The notes: generated by a model from the sequence alone, not told the origin. A stretch of DNA of 64,000 bases from Elgaria multicarinata webbii (GCF_023053635.1 NC_086175.1:20314740-20378739); one strand, 5' to 3'. Positions 10,266-22,336 are shown, numbered from the stretch's first letter. Translations and numbers: made by a program.

Positions 10266-12303
10266 AAGAGTACAAGGTTGAACCATTCAAAGAACAAGCT
10301 TCACCGTTCTTTGGATCATGGCAAGGTCCGTAATCTGTGGGTTGGTGAGAAATAGAAATGAGCAGCTATTTTTTTTACTCCTGAGACACAATTCATTGTT
10401 CTGATGATGTGAAGATTGGGGAAGGGGAAGCGATTAGGCTGAAATCCAGTCAATTTGAAATCACTTGCACTGTGTGTCAGGAATCAGGATATGGGCACAG
10501 AAGTCAGGATGTCTGGAATCTTAAATGTTGATTATGAGCTTCAACACACCTACCTATTTCTCTCGAATTATCCCATAGTGTATGAAAGCTGTTGTTGTTG
10601 TTAGCTCCATCACACCAACATTATACATCCACCTCCACCCTGTTCCGGTGCATGCCCTGGGAGGACTGGGCTTGCTCCGGGCTCCACAGCGCCTGCTTGG
10701 GGGTTGCCGGGGGAGGCAGCCGGGCGACTCTGCTCCTCGACATCCTTCTGAACCCCCAGTGGCTGCTTGGAGAACAACAAAAGAATCGCATTTTCCACGG
10801 TCCAAAATACTTCGCTATTTTTTGGGGGAAAGCACCATCAAAGCAGGACACACCAGAGTACTTCGCCGTAAGAGCATATTATAAGGTAGAAAACATCAGA
10901 GTCCTTTGCATGCAATTTGCAGTGATTGCACAGTATAATGCTGGTGTGATAAAGCTCTATGTCCCATGACGGAGGATGATAATATAGTTTGCATGCACGG
11001 AAGGGGTTCCTGTGTGAGGAGGACAACTCCAGAATAGCCTTTCTAAAAGAATGCTTTGATTTTCAAGCAAAAAAATCCACTTTCTTTTGACTGTGAAGAA
11101 TCAAAGCCTTTCTATCAATGCTTCACTTAAAGGCAGGCTGGATCAGCAAATGTAACTTAATTGCAGGAAAATTCTTGGATGGAATCTGTGACCACATTTC
11201 GCTGGAGATCGGTTCATTTTTCCTTTCACTGTACAATGCAGGATTCATTCAAAATCGTTCAGTGCGGTAGCTAGAGCTGATTCTCCGAGTGCTTACTGCT
11301 GCCCGTTATTTCTGCACAACAATTTTACAGTGTTCTTTCCCCCTGCGGCAGTAACTCCCACGCTGGGTGCCAGGGCCGGTGAAGTCCCGGTGCGCAGCAA
11401 GAGATGAATTAGAATTCAAAGTCCTCGTGAGCATAAAGTAGCAACTGACAGAAAGGGCTGGTCTGCTGTGCCTCTGCATGGTTCCTAGAACCTGGCCTCC
11501 TTTTCCTCATCCTCCACTGGGAATAGGCCATTCTGCTAATCTAGCATGCTCTTGTGCCAGTCTGGGGGCAGTATACATGGATACACAGGTGCTGTATAAA
11601 AATCTATCCACAGACAGGAGGCCTTCCCATCACAGTGGTCTCCAGTGAGGGTGGGTAACTCTTCGGCCCCAATTCTATATCCATATTCCTGGGGGAAAGC
11701 TCCATTGAACTCAATGGGTCTTCTGAGTAAACATGTATATAATTTCTTTCGCATAATGCAGCGTTGGGCAACATACTGTCATGATCCCTCAACATTGGCT
11801 GTGCTGCCTGGGGCTGATGGGAGTTGTAGGCCAAAACATTTTGAAGGCAACAGTTTTCTACCAAATGTTTTGATAACTTATTAATGAATATTCTATGCCA
11901 TAGATTTCTTTCCCTCCCTCTTATTGATATGAGTTGTTGTTTTTTCCTTCCATTTTTTGCCGCCAGTATTCTGGCAGAGACGAACAACCCTGTCAGCTTT
12001 TTTTATATTTAAAAAGCAAACAAAAACAATCTACCTTGTAAAAGGCATGCATAGGATTGTGCTGCTAGTCTTTCACATAGTGAAAAGAAATCCTCTTGGG
12101 TGTAAGAGTGAAGTGTTCCTCTGTGACGACCCTCACAGGGTAAGAAATAAATATATTATTATTATTATGCTCCTTTATTCCTTTCCTGACCCAAAGGACC
12201 CAGCGCAGGTGCAGATGTCAAGAGGTTTGGAGTGCTGCAGCCGACCCTGTGACACACCTTTCTCTACTCTGGCCCCACAGCTATACAGCTCAGCACCCTT
12301 ACC
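10266..12303. other. Unassigned intergenic DNA with small repeats
   Basis: The stretch 10620-10760 is GC-rich but carries no recognised protein. A decayed palindromic repeat (aattctatatcc...catgtatataattt) lies at 11670-11755 and a MITE right arm (gggagttgtaggccaaaac) at 11757-11855. An (ATT)n tail lies near 12160. No gene is supported. Confidence 0.45.
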
Positions 12304-12623
12304 TAGGGTGACCATATGAAAAGGAGGACAGGGCTCCTGTATCTTTTCCAGTTGTATAGACAAGGGAATTTCAGCAGGTGTCATTTGTATATATGGAGAA
12401 CCTGGTGAAATTCCCTCTTCATCACAACAGTTAAAGCTGCAGGAGCTATACTAGGGTGACCAGATTTAAAAGAGGACAGGGCACCTGCAGCTTTAGCTGT
12501 TGTGATGAAGAGGGAATTTCACCAGGTTTCCCATATATACAAATGACACCTGCTGAAATTTTCTTTTCAATACAACTGTTAAAGTTACAGGAGCCCTGTC
12601 CTCCTTTTCATATGGTTACCCTA
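12304..12623. mobile_element. Foldback DNA transposon, TAGGGTGACC family, copy A
   Basis: The two arms are long inverted repeats: tagggtgaccatatgaaaag at the left, and its near complement ending gttaccctatype sequence at the right. The inner arms pair around a tagggtgaccagattt-like centre near 12452. The whole element of about 320 bp can form one long hairpin. No flanking direct repeat is visible for this copy, unlike the four others. It has no coding capacity. Confidence 0.85.
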
Positions 12624-13249
12624 ATCTTGGCTACCAAATGGTTATGGTGCCCTGCCCTACAGATTTTAGTTTGGAAATATCCCTATCCCACCCCACCCTG
12701 TCCCTGCTCCCGCCCCCAATATTCTGCAGTGGACACTGTTTGGGTGTATTCATACTTCCCAAAATGAGGGGCTTAACACCATAATATTGTTTATATTTCA
12801 AATATTTACATTGGGTCTCTCTCCTAATGCACAAAGAGGTATACAAGCAATAAAAGAGAAAAGAACAAATGAAGTTTTTTTTAAAAAAGAGAAAGGCAGC
12901 AACAGTAAAATAGCCAGTTATACATGCCACTTAAATCCCAATAGCAATTTTTTCAGCAGTCATATCAAAACCAGCAGCATCAAGCATACACCCACAAAGC
13001 CTTCTGAAGCAGAAATGTAGTCAGAAGCTGCCTGAAGTTTATACAAGGACATCACTTGGCATATCTCTTGGAGGAGAGACTTCCAAAATGTGGCTAACAC
13101 CGCTGAGAAGGCCGTGGTTTGACAGCCTGTTAAACAAAAGCTCTGTGGGCAAAAAAAAATTAATGCCCTCAGCATGGCCTCCTAAGGGGGTATGAAGGGC
13201 CATGCGAGCTCATAGGAGAATAAGCTTTCTAAGGCAGCCTTAAAAAACC

Positions 13250-13345
13250 CTGCTCCAGTTGACCTCCAGATGTTTTGGACTACAACACCCATCAGTCCTA
13301 ACTATCATGGCAAATGGTCAGGGATGATGGGAGTTATAGTTCTAT
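13250..13345. mobile_element. Palindromic hAT-like MITE (CAGCCTTCCCC family)
   Basis: Left arm ccagatgttttggactacaa, then right arm gatgatgggagttatag. The end beyond 13345 is replaced by the tail of the LINE at 13346-13880. Confidence 0.65.
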
Positions 13346-13880
13346 TTATTTATTTATTTATTTATTACATTTTTATACTGCCCATCAGCCGAAGCTCTCC
13401 ATGCAGTGCACAAGCAAAAGCCATGAAATATAACAAGTACAAATTTAAAACATTAAAAAGTTAAAAAGGCAATATAAAACCAGCTACATTATAAAACAGG
13501 GAGAGCCTGTGTAAAAAGGTATGTCTTCAGGAGGCGTTTAAAAGATATTACATTTCCCGCCTCCCAAACCACACGAGGCAGGGCCCTCCAGAGGATGGGT
13601 GCCGCCACAGAGAAGACCCCCCGCTGAGGTTCTTCATGGCGGCATTCTGTTCGTCTCGGAATGGCCAGTAGGGCCTCCTCTGAGGATAGTAGTTGTCGTC
13701 TGGGTGTATATATAAGGGAAGGTGGTCTGCTGGGAATCCTGGTCCCAAGTTGGCGAGGCTGCTTTAGAGGAGAACGCAATCCTATCCAGAAGACCACCTT
13801 CAGAGGCCCTTTCCAGGTCCACCAGCCATCTGAGGGGATGGCTCAGTTCTTGGGCTTCTTTCCCCATGGAGGCTCGACTT
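13346..13880 (-). mobile_element. L2-clade LINE 3' part
   Basis: On the minus strand a frame near 13500-13790 reads like the C-terminus of L2-type ORF2 (VFSVAAPILWRALPRVVW, then ISFKRLLKTYLF). It is followed by the 3' tail whose plus-strand image is the (TTTA)n run at 13346-13370 and atactgcccatcagccgaag. 5'-truncated. Confidence 0.7.
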
Positions 13881-14559
13881 TCCATTTACCCAGGCCTTTC
13901 AGTTCTGCCAGGTTTAGTCTCTTCTGCCGTCTTTCAATTATACAGAAGAGGTCTTTCTGATTGATCCGGCTTTAAAATTCCCTTTCAAGGTAAAGCTATT
14001 GCCCATTCTCATAGGGTGTTTTAATATGGGACCGGGGAGATTTTCAAGTTGCCAAATTAGAAACAATTCAAAATTCTTTCCTTCGGAAAATCTTGGCATT
14101 ACCTTCAGTCATGCCTGTGGCTTTGGCCCGGGTGGAAGTGGGTTCCCCTTTAGAGCTCAAGGACACAATACTATCCTTAATTACTTGAGAAAGTTGAAAG
14201 AAAATCATCTGACAGTGACTCGTTTAAGATGCAGCACATACCAGATGCTATTTGCCCAATTAACCACCTGGGCACAGCTTGTTGTATCATCTGAACCCAG
14301 GTGGCATGGCTTGTTTGAGAGAGAAACAACTCTCACGTAACTCAGCAGGCCTGGGTGGTAATTTGGCAAATAACACCTGTCACATGCTGACATGCACCAT
14401 GGCTTGTTTAAGCTGCAATGATCGTGCGAACCAGGCCATTATGTTAAGCATGCTTACAGTAGCCTCCCCTTTAGATGAGCCTGTGTTTGAAAATGGCCCA
14501 GAAACTTCAGTTAGGCCCAAATAGGGCTGTGAGGTTCTTAACTGGGACTGGCTGCTATG

Positions 14560-14885
14560 GCCACATTACACCAGGGCTTTGCCATTTTCTCTGGTCCATT
14601 TCCAGGACCAATTTAAAGTGCTGTATTAACCATTAAAGCCCTAAACATCTTGGGGGGCAGCTTATCTCTTCCCACATATATTTACCCAGACCTTAAGATA
14701 ATCTTCTGGGGCTCAACTCCAGATGCCCGCACCAAATGAGGCAAAATGGGTGGCTACTAAGGAGAGGGCCTTTTCAGTGATGGCACCCTGGTTGTGGAAT
14801 GCCCTCCTCTGAGACACTTGTCTGGCCCCTACACTGTCGGAGATGTTCCGTCTCTGCCTACACTTTCAGGGATGGTCCCTTGCTG
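14560..14885 (+). mobile_element. L2-clade LINE remnant
   Basis: Decayed coding DNA with the sense of the L2 C-terminus: a stretch at 14600-14650 resembling LVHFQDQFKVLY.PLKP (broken) and one at 14760-14810 resembling ERAFSVMAPWLWNALL. A palindromic MITE arm follows at 14890-14965. Confidence 0.6.
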
Positions 14886-15699
14886 CCTCCAATGATGCCA
14901 CTGGTCAGCCATGATGGGGGTTGTAGTCCAACAACATTTGGATGGCCACAGGTTCACCCACACCTGGTGTCCTACACACTAAAGCTGTGGTGATGCCTTC
15001 CCTCTCCTGGTAAAATGTGTATATGATTGCAGCCTAGATGTTTTTGAGGCACAAGAACAGGGCCATGAAACATACAAACAAAAAGGTGGCAACCGAATCT
15101 CCACCCAGTGGGCTACCTTGAGTCTCAAAGGGCCAAATTCCCCCAAGATATTATTAGATGAGATTTGGATGAAGCCTTTTAGGTCTTGAAGAACGATGAC
15201 AGGTGCTCCAAATGTTGCTTGAATGTACAGACATTCCTTTGCAATTAGTGGAATTTATTTTATTATCCTAGGACTTTAGGGAATAGTATCCATCCCAGCT
15301 GGCAGGGGTGAGGAGACAAAAGCCGCAGCAGGAGGGAGCTTACCTTGCTTTGTTCATCAAAATGCAGGTCTGTCCTCTCCCCCACGAAACTCCCCTGAGG
15401 GCAAACTGATTAAACCAGCTTCTTCTCAGCCAGGGCAAAACACCTGACACCACACATAGATTTCTCCCCCTAATCTGGAGTGTTTTAAAAGCCATAGACA
15501 TTTTAAGAAAGCCAAGATATTATTAATTCTGCTGCTGCTTCTGCATTGAACACTAACTTTGATTGAGTTACAATGAAACTACTCATCTATGTTCACACGC
15601 TTTCACGCTCCAATATTTCACAGGGGGGAAAAGCAGGGATGATCTTATATTCCAGATAACACTCCTATTTACCTTCTGAGCATCACTCTTTCATAGCCT
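14886..15699. other. MITE arm, otherwise unassigned
   Basis: A right arm of the CAGCCTTCCCC family (ggggttgtagtccaacaac) lies at 14890-14965. The rest shows no gene or repeat that I recognise. Confidence 0.5.
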
Positions 15700-15802
15700 T
15701 CCCCAACCAGATGCCCTATGGATGTGTTGAACTGCAATACCCATCATCCACAGCCTGCTGGGACATGTAGTCCTAAAACATCTGTTTGGGAAAGGCTGCT
15801 GT
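15700..15802. mobile_element. Palindromic hAT-like MITE (CAGCCTTCCCC family)
   Basis: Begins gccttccccaaccagatgcc and ends tgggaaaggctgctg, with tgcaatacccatcatcc and its near complement between. Compact copy of about 100 bp. Confidence 0.75.
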
Positions 15803-16154
15803 ATAAACTCATGCACCATCCTATTGGATAAAGACTTATCGTCCGTCCTGCATTAGCTTCTGCAGTTAACAGTGTAATCCTTTGCATGTTTAATCAGAAC
15901 TATCCCCATTGCTGTCAAGCCCCCTTACTCCTTAATAAGTACACATAGAATCCCATGCGTGTTGGGTGGAAAGCAAGCCCTGCTATGTTCGATGGGACTT
16001 ACCGCCATGGAAATGTGTGTAGGATTGCAACCTTGGTGGGCTGGTTATCTTACCATAAAAGTTTCCTCTTTTGACATGTGGGGTCAAACTACATATTACA
16101 TTAATTGTATAGCATGTTGCTCAGCCTATCTGAGATTCTCCTCCCTACTTTAGA

Positions 16155-16265
16155 ATAACTGCACACGGCCCCAATTCCGACTAAGACCGGTTTTGTGAAC
16201 CGCCCAGAGAGCTCCGGCTATTGGCAGTATAGAAATGTAATCAATAAATAAAATAAATAAACATG
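16155..16265 (+). mobile_element. L2-clade LINE 3' tail
   Basis: The text aaccgcccagagagctccgg, then the (aataaa) type tail, is the common 3' end of reptile L2-like elements. Its mirror image appears on the minus strand at 31425-31505, 33143-33250 and 46370-46440. Confidence 0.7.
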
Positions 16266-16300
16266 CACTGGGAGGAGAGGATTAACCCTTTCCTTCCCAC

Positions 16301-17031
16301 TGCCACGACACAGGCTCTGAACAACAGGCCTGGCCGCGGCTACTCCCTGCTCAAGCCAAGCGGCACTGCTTGATACGCCTGAGGCGAGGGACAAACACCG
16401 CCTTTCTCCAAACTATGTGGAGAAAGGGGTTAAATGGAGAAGGATTTCAATAATAAAATAATGCGCTGCGAATTATATGTGCAGAGGGGAATTATTGAGA
16501 GTGGGTGCTAAATGAATAAACTTCAGATGTTAAATGCCAAACAGATACGTGGGATTTTTGTGGTAGTTAAAACAAAATAATTAAAAATTTATTTTAAAAG
16601 TTCACAAGCTTTGTTTCAAAATAAAACAGTTAAAACCCTTTTTGAAACCTCTCATCCAATCCTTTCACCCATTCACATACATGCTTTCCTGTCACCCACA
16701 CATTCACTCTTGAATTTTATTATCGGTTTTGTTTATTTTACACAAACTGTGTATCTGCACACCCCACTCAAAAGACACCACTCTGTACACTGAACCTCAA
16801 ACTCTCCAGAACCCAAGTACTCTACACACAGAGAGCTAAAGCACTAGAGGCTAAAGACTCTAAGAGTACCTAAAAAGTCTCCCTCAATCCCCTCAGTCAT
16901 TCCCTTATATATCACTCCTCCCCCTCCCAAAACATTCTAACTCCACCCACTCGGGTCAACATTCTAAGCACCACAGACTTACACACTGCAGACATACATT
17001 TGGGAACTGACTTGTGGGGTGTAACGCCACA
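16301..17031 (+). mobile_element. Solo LTR, second copy of the 1657-2409 family
   Basis: Starts tgccacgacacaggctctga and ends gtaacgccaca, and is alignable with 1657-2409 along its whole length of 731 bp. The flanking pentamers (CCCAC and ACCAC) match except at one base, as expected of an older target duplication. No internal region is present. Visible divergence between the two copies suggests they are not very recent. The given orientation is arbitrary. Confidence 0.78.
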
Positions 17032-17131
17032 ACCACAACTGTTTGCTTCCTGAAATTCTCCCATCACCACCACCACCATGCGGGGATTAAAAAAAAAGAA
17101 AAGCCTCCATTGACTCCAACAGAGACATCGG

Positions 17132-17255
17132 CCCTTTCTACACCTAAGGATTATCCCAGGCAAATGGAGGGATCGTCCTTGCCTGCTCCCGGATCCCCTG
17201 TGAGTCATTTAGATGCACAAGGATGAACCCGGGACGATCCCTGGATATAGACATG
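17132..17255. mobile_element. GGCC-ended palindromic element (ggccctttctacacc family)
   Basis: Starts ggccctttctacacctaagg and includes two inverted stretches, gattatccc and gagggatcgtcc opposite gacgatccctgg. The same family is at 20229-20310 plus 20796-20865. The terminal inverted repeat is preserved only on the left. Confidence 0.65.
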
Positions 17256-17469
17256 TCCATCATCTCCATCTTCTTGATCTGGGACAGGTACCTGCAAATA
17301 GGGACAGTTCACTCTCTGCTAAACAGTAACCTTAAAGCCACACGTTTTTGTTGCCTATGGGAACAAAAAACACGTATACTGAATAGGTTCTTTCAATAGT
17401 ATGGAGTAGGGTAGCCAAGGGATGAGGAGAAAACTTCTCTGTCTTTAACAACAGCTTGACATGCAGAAA

Positions 17470-17700
17470 TACTTGGCATTTATATGGTGATTTAGGATGT
17501 TCAAAGCACCTCACATCTATTACCTAGTTGTAATCTTTACAATATCCCTATAAGCTAAGTTAATATTATCTCCCATGCAGATGAGTGTGTCTGGGGAGAT
17601 CTAGACTGAGGCTGAGACAGAGAGTGGGGGTGGGTGCGCAGGCTTGCCTAAGGCCACTTTGGATGTTTGTGGCAGAGTTGACATTTGAATCAGGAGGCTT
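17470..17700 (-). mobile_element. MIR/CORE-SINE-like remnant
   Basis: Motifs such as tctttacaatatccctataagc, split here as tctttacaata and tccctataagc, then tctcccatgcagatgag and gcttgcctaaggcca follow the order of the ancient MIR-type SINE as seen on its minus strand. Decayed. Similar remnants lie at 27590-27700, 28395-28480 and 60235-60440. Confidence 0.55.
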
Positions 17701-17812
17701 CTCCATATAAAGTTTTTTGCAGCCTGGAGCTCAGCATTATTTCCTGCTAGTGTCTGTACACCAAACAGCCCTTACGCAGCTGCAGTGGCTGGTTGAAAAG
17801 CTGGTCATCCTA

Positions 17813-17880
17813 TGAACTAGCACTGAGTGGACTCGATGGCCTTATAGGCCCCTTCCAACTCGACTAGTCTATGATTCTAA
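17813..17880 (+). mobile_element. CR1 LINE 3' terminus
   Basis: Contains the text gactcgatggccttatagg and ccccttccaactcg, and ends in ctatgattcta, the CR1 3' end also present at 22985-23038. Severely 5'-truncated. Confidence 0.75.
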
Positions 17881-18442
17881 GGTTCCCGTTCCCCTCCCCT
17901 TGCTGGAAGCCATGTGCGCAATGAAGGTGTGCCTTTCAGACTCAGCCAATTGGCTCAGGAGCATTGCTAGTGCATGCGGCATCACCAGAGGGATGCAGCC
18001 AGGTCTGTGCCTTCCCAGAGGCCCCTTCATGTGTTCGGAAATGAAGAGGGCCTGACAGACATTTGGGTGTGGTGGGAATGGTTTTGACACAGATTCAACT
18101 TCATTTGGAGGCGTTTACTTTCAGGAGAGAGAATAGGGCCAGTCAGAGTTACTCTCGTGAAAGGGTGGTGTGGCCACTTATGAACTGCCAAGAGAGGGAG
18201 GGTGGGGGGACGGACACAAAAGAGGACACTGATGGACATAACATCTCCATATGCTGGTGTATATGTATAGATGCAAAATTATAAAGAAATACAGTACATC
18301 CCACCATAGTGGGGAAGACTGTGACCAGGTGAGCTGTGTGCCTTTGCTCAATCTGCTGTCCAGGTGCTGTGGATGATGCTCAGCTTCGAGGCTCCTGGGC
18401 TCTTCCTTATGCTGGACTTGGACTGAACAGCGCTTCAAATAG

Positions 18443-18763
18443 TAGGGTGACCATATGAAAAGGAGGACGGGGCTCCTGAATCTTTAACAGTTGCATAGAA
18501 AAGGGAATTTCAGCAGGTGTCATTTGTATGCATGCAGCACCTGGTGAAATTCCCTCTTCATCACAAAGGTTAAAGCTGAAGGAGCCCTGCTCTCTTGACC
18601 AGATACAAAAGAGGGCAGGGCACTTGCAGCTTTAACTGTTGTGATGAAGAGGGAATTTCACCAGGTGCTGCATGCAAACAAATGACACCTTGCTGAAATT
18701 TCCTTTTCAGTACAACTGTTAACGATACAGGAGCCCTGTCCTCCTTTTCATATGGTCACCCTA
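18443..18763. mobile_element. Foldback DNA transposon, TAGGGTGACC family, copy B
   Basis: Ends are tagggtgaccatatg and catatggtcaccctacomplement-type (right end ...ggtcaccccta form with a final cta at 18761-18763). The 7-bp direct repeat CAAATAG flanks it at 18436-18442 and 18764-18770. Internal arms fold back around about 18597. No coding sequence. Confidence 0.9.
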
Positions 18764-18770
18764 CAAATAG

Positions 18771-19497
18771 AGATGCCTTCAAAATAAATAGAGGACTGTC
18801 CTCTGTAAAAGAAGACACATGGCCACCCTAACACGTTCACACAGACACACCCTAAACACACGTGTTGAATAATGAACGTGATATGAAAGAATGAACTGTG
18901 AAACAAATGTATGGTGGTGGTGTTCTTAATAACAAACACAAATGGAATAAGACAATGGGAGGGAGGGTCTTTTTGCACAGACTCCTCTGATCAGGACCCT
19001 TTCCTAACACTGGCCCAGGTAATAGATTACAACTGTGTGCAATTGATTGCAGTCAGAGTCTGTTTCAAGCAAAAGCTCCCTCTTCCTTTCCGCAGCAGCA
19101 AGCTGTGGATTCGCTGCGTGATATCATCCCGTGTGGGAAAGAAGCTAACAAAAGCAAGCCAAACAGCATGCTATTTGTTTTCTAGCAACTGTGATAAATA
19201 ATGTTTTATTTGTACAAAAGAGGCTAATGTGTCCAGGGCGCTGTGTAATCTCTTACCACGTGCTCCTGGGGATTCCTTCCCCAGAGAGCTCGTACGACAA
19301 CATGCAGAGGACGTGGAACAAGAGCCAGAAGAACTACTGATCTGTAAACGCCAACCTGTACTTAATAGTGTGTCTAGGCGACAAGTATTTATACCAGTTT
19401 AACTGTCATGGCTTCCCACCAAAGAATTCTGGGGATCCTAGTTTGATCAGGGCCCTGAGAATTTATCCTTTGGGCCAAAACAGACATTACTTTAAAT
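18771..19497. other. No gene recognised
   Basis: Contains a degraded fragment at 18780-18835 (gaagacacatggccacccta) related to the TAGGGTGACC family. The rest is unassigned. Confidence 0.45.
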
Positions 19498-19757
19498 CTA
19501 AGGGGGTGCTCCGCTCTGTTACGGATCCCCGGATCTGAAGCGGAGCGGGATGATCTGGACCTCCGAATCCCATTTCTGGAACGGATCGGGGGAGGTCTGG
19601 ATCGGCCTGAAGCAATTCAGACCATTCTGAAGCTTTGGTGCCAGGTAAGTGGGGAGGGGAGCATACCTGGCTCCGCTGCTGCCACAGTCCATGCGGTGAC
19701 GGCAGCGGAGCCAGGTAAGGGGGGAGGGGGGCTTACCTGGCTCCGCCGCCTGCCACC
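19498..19757. mobile_element. GC-rich hairpin element, partial, reverse orientation
   Basis: The start taagggggtgctccgc resembles the reverse complement of the right end of 24472-25134. The motif ggtgccaggtaagtggggag and a hairpin (gcatacctggctccgctgc opposite gcagcggagccaggtaag) are also shared with that element. It is truncated at about 19757, where CR1 sequence begins. Confidence 0.65.
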
Positions 19758-19960
19758 ACCACGGTGGCCATCACTACATCTTCTGGTAGTGAATTCGATA
19801 GCTTCACCATCTCTGTGCAGAAGGACATCCTTTTATCTGTCCTGGATCTCCCACCATTCAGTTTTATTGGATGACTCCAGATTCTACTGTTATGAGAGAA
19901 GGAGAAAAACTTCTCTTTATCCATTTTCTCTACACCATACATGTGGTGTTAGCTTAAACT
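19758..19960 (-). mobile_element. CR1 LINE fragment
   Basis: The plus strand reads ggccatcactacatcttctg and later gcagaaggacatccttttat, the complement of the CR1 region at 32540-32620 (aggaagtacttcttcacac, then gaagatgtagtgatggcc). Internal 3' fragment only. Confidence 0.7.
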
Positions 19961-20228
19961 TTCTTGGGGGTTTGCCTGGAGAAGCTCTGTGCATAGGTTG
20001 AACCCACATTGTCCAAACGACTATCTAGCAAACAAAGAGAAGGAAAATGAACTGATAAGATAAAGGAAAAGGTGGCTTTATATAACATAATCTCTTGCCA
20101 GCAGTGTTGAAAAAACCCTGATGAGTCGAGCAAGACAGCTGCAGACCAAATTTGGTTGGCTTTTTTTCTTATATTTAACTGAATAAGTGCACTGATACTG
20201 GAAGCCTCCTCTTCATGGCCTACACATC

Positions 20229-20310
20229 TATGGTCCTTTCTACACCTAAGGATTATCCCAGGAAAATGGAGGGATCGTCCCTGCCTGCTCCTGGGATCCC
20301 CTGTGTGTCA
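20229..20310. mobile_element. GGCC-ended palindromic element, left half
   Basis: Starts ggtcctttctacacctaagg after TAT. The right half is at 20796-20866. Another element (20311-20795) lies between the two halves. Joined, the halves match 17132-17255. Confidence 0.7.
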
Positions 20311-20795
20311 TTTATTTTATTTATTTATTTATTTATTTAAGGATTTTTATGCCGCCATTCAGCCAAAAAAGGCTCTCACGGCGGCTTACAAAAGTATTTC
20401 TTGACAGTCCCTGCCCACAGGCTTACAATCTAAAAGACATGACACAAAAGGAAAGGGGATTGGGAGGGAGGAGGAGGAGGAGGAAAAGGAAAGCAAATTC
20501 AGGCACTACAATCTTAGTTGGAAAGTTCAGCAGTTACAGTTGGTAGCAGGAGGGAGGGGGCTCTCAGCTGGAGCTGGACCCAGGCACGGTGGAGAGGTGC
20601 CTGGCTGCTGCTTCCTCCCTCACTGGTGGCCTCTGCAGTTACAGTTGGTAGCAGGAGGGAGGGGGCTCTCAGCTGGAGCTGGACCCAGGCACGGTGGAGA
20701 GGTGCCTGGCTGCTGCTTCCTCCCTCACTGGTGGCCTCTGCAGAGACAGTTGGTAGCAGGAGGGAGGGCTCTCAGCTGGAGCTGGACCCAGGCTT
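20311..20795 (-). mobile_element. VNTR-containing composite retroelement, copy 1
   Basis: Read on the minus strand, this holds about 2.5 units of a 105-bp tandem repeat, then a unique stretch with a CT-rich tract, then an L2-like 3' region (ggcggcataaaaatcc) and a (TAAA)n tail, which appears as (TTTA)n at 20312-20340. The arrangement is the same as at 31966-32500. It is inserted inside the element 20229-20866. The 5' part is truncated within the third unit. No protein role is likely. Confidence 0.8.
20531..20795. repeat. Minisatellite, 105-bp unit, 2.5 copies
   Basis: Units start at 20531, 20636 and 20741 and are nearly identical (cagttacagttggtagcagg at the start, ccctcactggtggcctctg at the end). 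Because 105 is divisible by 3, every frame without a stop stays open across units, which explains the repetitive open frames on both strands. Confidence 0.92.
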
Positions 20796-20866
20796 GGATA
20801 CACAGGGATGATCCCGGGACGATCCCTGGAAAAAAAAAGCAGGCGTAGAAACAGCCTATAAGAGCT
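20796..20866. mobile_element. GGCC-ended palindromic element, right half
   Basis: Contains gatgatcccgggacgatccc and ends gcgtagaaacagcc before TAT. It is the inverted complement of the left half at 20229-20310. The flanking TAT on both outer sides may be a 3-bp target duplication. Confidence 0.65.
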
Positions 20867-21655
20867 TGACCCATGCTTCATTCAGACCATCTACACTGAT
20901 AGATCCTCCTTGACTTAAACCATAGATGATTAACCCATACTCCTGATGGAGCATATCTAGCTGTTGACTTGGTTCACACTGTCACCCAAGCTATTGTAGG
21001 GTTGTGGGTGGCTTGCTACAGCAACAAGCCACCCTGGCTGGGTTCACAGGATATGACAAGCCACACTACTGAGGGTAATTATGCTAATCCACCCAGCACG
21101 TGACCGGCACCATGCTACCATGGCTTATTTCTCCTCCATGGCCATGCAAATCAGGCTACTGTGTCATAAAACTTCCAGCAAAAGGGACTCCACAGTTCAC
21201 ACTGGCAACTGTTTTCTTCTTCTTTTTTCTTTAAAATCTGCAACACAATGTGTTCATGTCAAATTAATCAAAACTTGCTCAGACCTTAAAATCAAAACAA
21301 AACACGATTTGGCTCGGAGTGCTGAACCAGCTCCTTGATTGTGTCCGAACCAGTTTGTCCTTCCAGAATCTGAATCTGGGTAAGGAGTTGGAATAATGTT
21401 GAAATGTTATTTAATCATCTCACTCTCTGCCTTTGAGTCACAGAAATTGACGAAGAATTATGCAGGGATGTACTCACATACTCAGCTTGAATTTATGATA
21501 CAAGAGAAAATGCGTGCACAGAACTCTGTGAAGACATGTTTATGTGAATAATCTATATTTGGGTCATGTACAGTGCAAGCTGTACCTTTAGAGTTCTTTT
21601 GGCTTGAGTCAGACAAATCTTTACCTGGTGCTGTAAAGGAATACTAAGAAGGCTT
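20867..21655. other. Unassigned; decayed DNA transposon pieces likely
   Basis: The text caacaagccaccctggctgg and tggcttgctacagc at 20990-21060 form a small inverted repeat, shared in part with 4020-4060. No gene is recognised. Confidence 0.4.
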
Positions 21656-21659
21656 TTGT

Positions 21660-21775
21660 GTAGAAATGCCTTCCTCAACCGGGTGCCCTCCAGATGTTTT
21701 CAACTCGCCTCAAACCTAGTCAGTGGTCAGAAATGCTGGGAGTTGTAGTCCAAAACATGTGGAGACTTCTGTAGA
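21660..21775. mobile_element. Palindromic hAT-like MITE (CAGCCTTCCCC family)
   Basis: Left arm ccgggtgccctccagatgtt, right arm ctgggagttgtagtccaaaa. Ends decayed. Confidence 0.65.
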
Positions 21776-22300
21776 AGATCCACATTGTGGGGCTGATCAC
21801 AAAACACACAAATCCACACTCAGTGGGTTTCTTGTTGAACTGTGGGTTAAAGTGTTGTCTGAATCCAGGACATTTTCCACAGGGTGGCCTGTTAACCATC
21901 CTGAACAACCCAACAACAATCTATGGGTTCTCAAGGTGGCTTGTTCCAGTAAAATAATCCACACTGCATGGTTAACCAGCAGGATACTTGCATGGTGGGC
22001 AGATGAGGGATTTTTTTTGTCAGGGTTGAGGCTAGGGAGGGATGGTTAACCCTTCCCTTCCCACAGACTTGATCCTTATGCCAATGGGGCGGGGAGAAGT
22101 GGCAGAAGCACTTAGAATTTTTTTTAAAAAAGACTTAAGTTGCACACTCCATAATGAAAGTGATGTGCAATGCAAAGTTTACTGTGGACAAAATCTTTGG
22201 ATTACAATCCTTTCCACCAGATATTTAGCAGTTAAATCTCGGAATAGTTGGGGAGATGGACACTGACACACATGCTTATGATCGACATTTTGGTAAATGT
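21776..22300. other. No gene recognised
   Basis: Sequence around 21880-22060 resembles the decayed transposon text seen near 14280-14470. No coding support. Confidence 0.4.
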
Positions 22301-22305
22301 TCAAA

Positions 22306-22306
<1 letters not shown>

Positions 22307-22336
<30 letters not shown>
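22307..22336. repeat. (AC)n microsatellite
   Basis: About 15 uninterrupted AC dinucleotides. Confidence 0.95.

Noticed and set aside
12304-12623. Tc1/mariner origin of the foldback family, because TA lies at both ends
   Set aside because: In four other copies the repeat outside TAGGG...CCCTA is 7-8 bp, so TA belongs to the element and is not the duplication.
20518-20848. Long open frames with repeating Trp-rich peptides, also at 31845-32307
   Set aside because: They come from the 105-bp minisatellite, are open in several frames and on both strands, and have no start or family that supports a gene.
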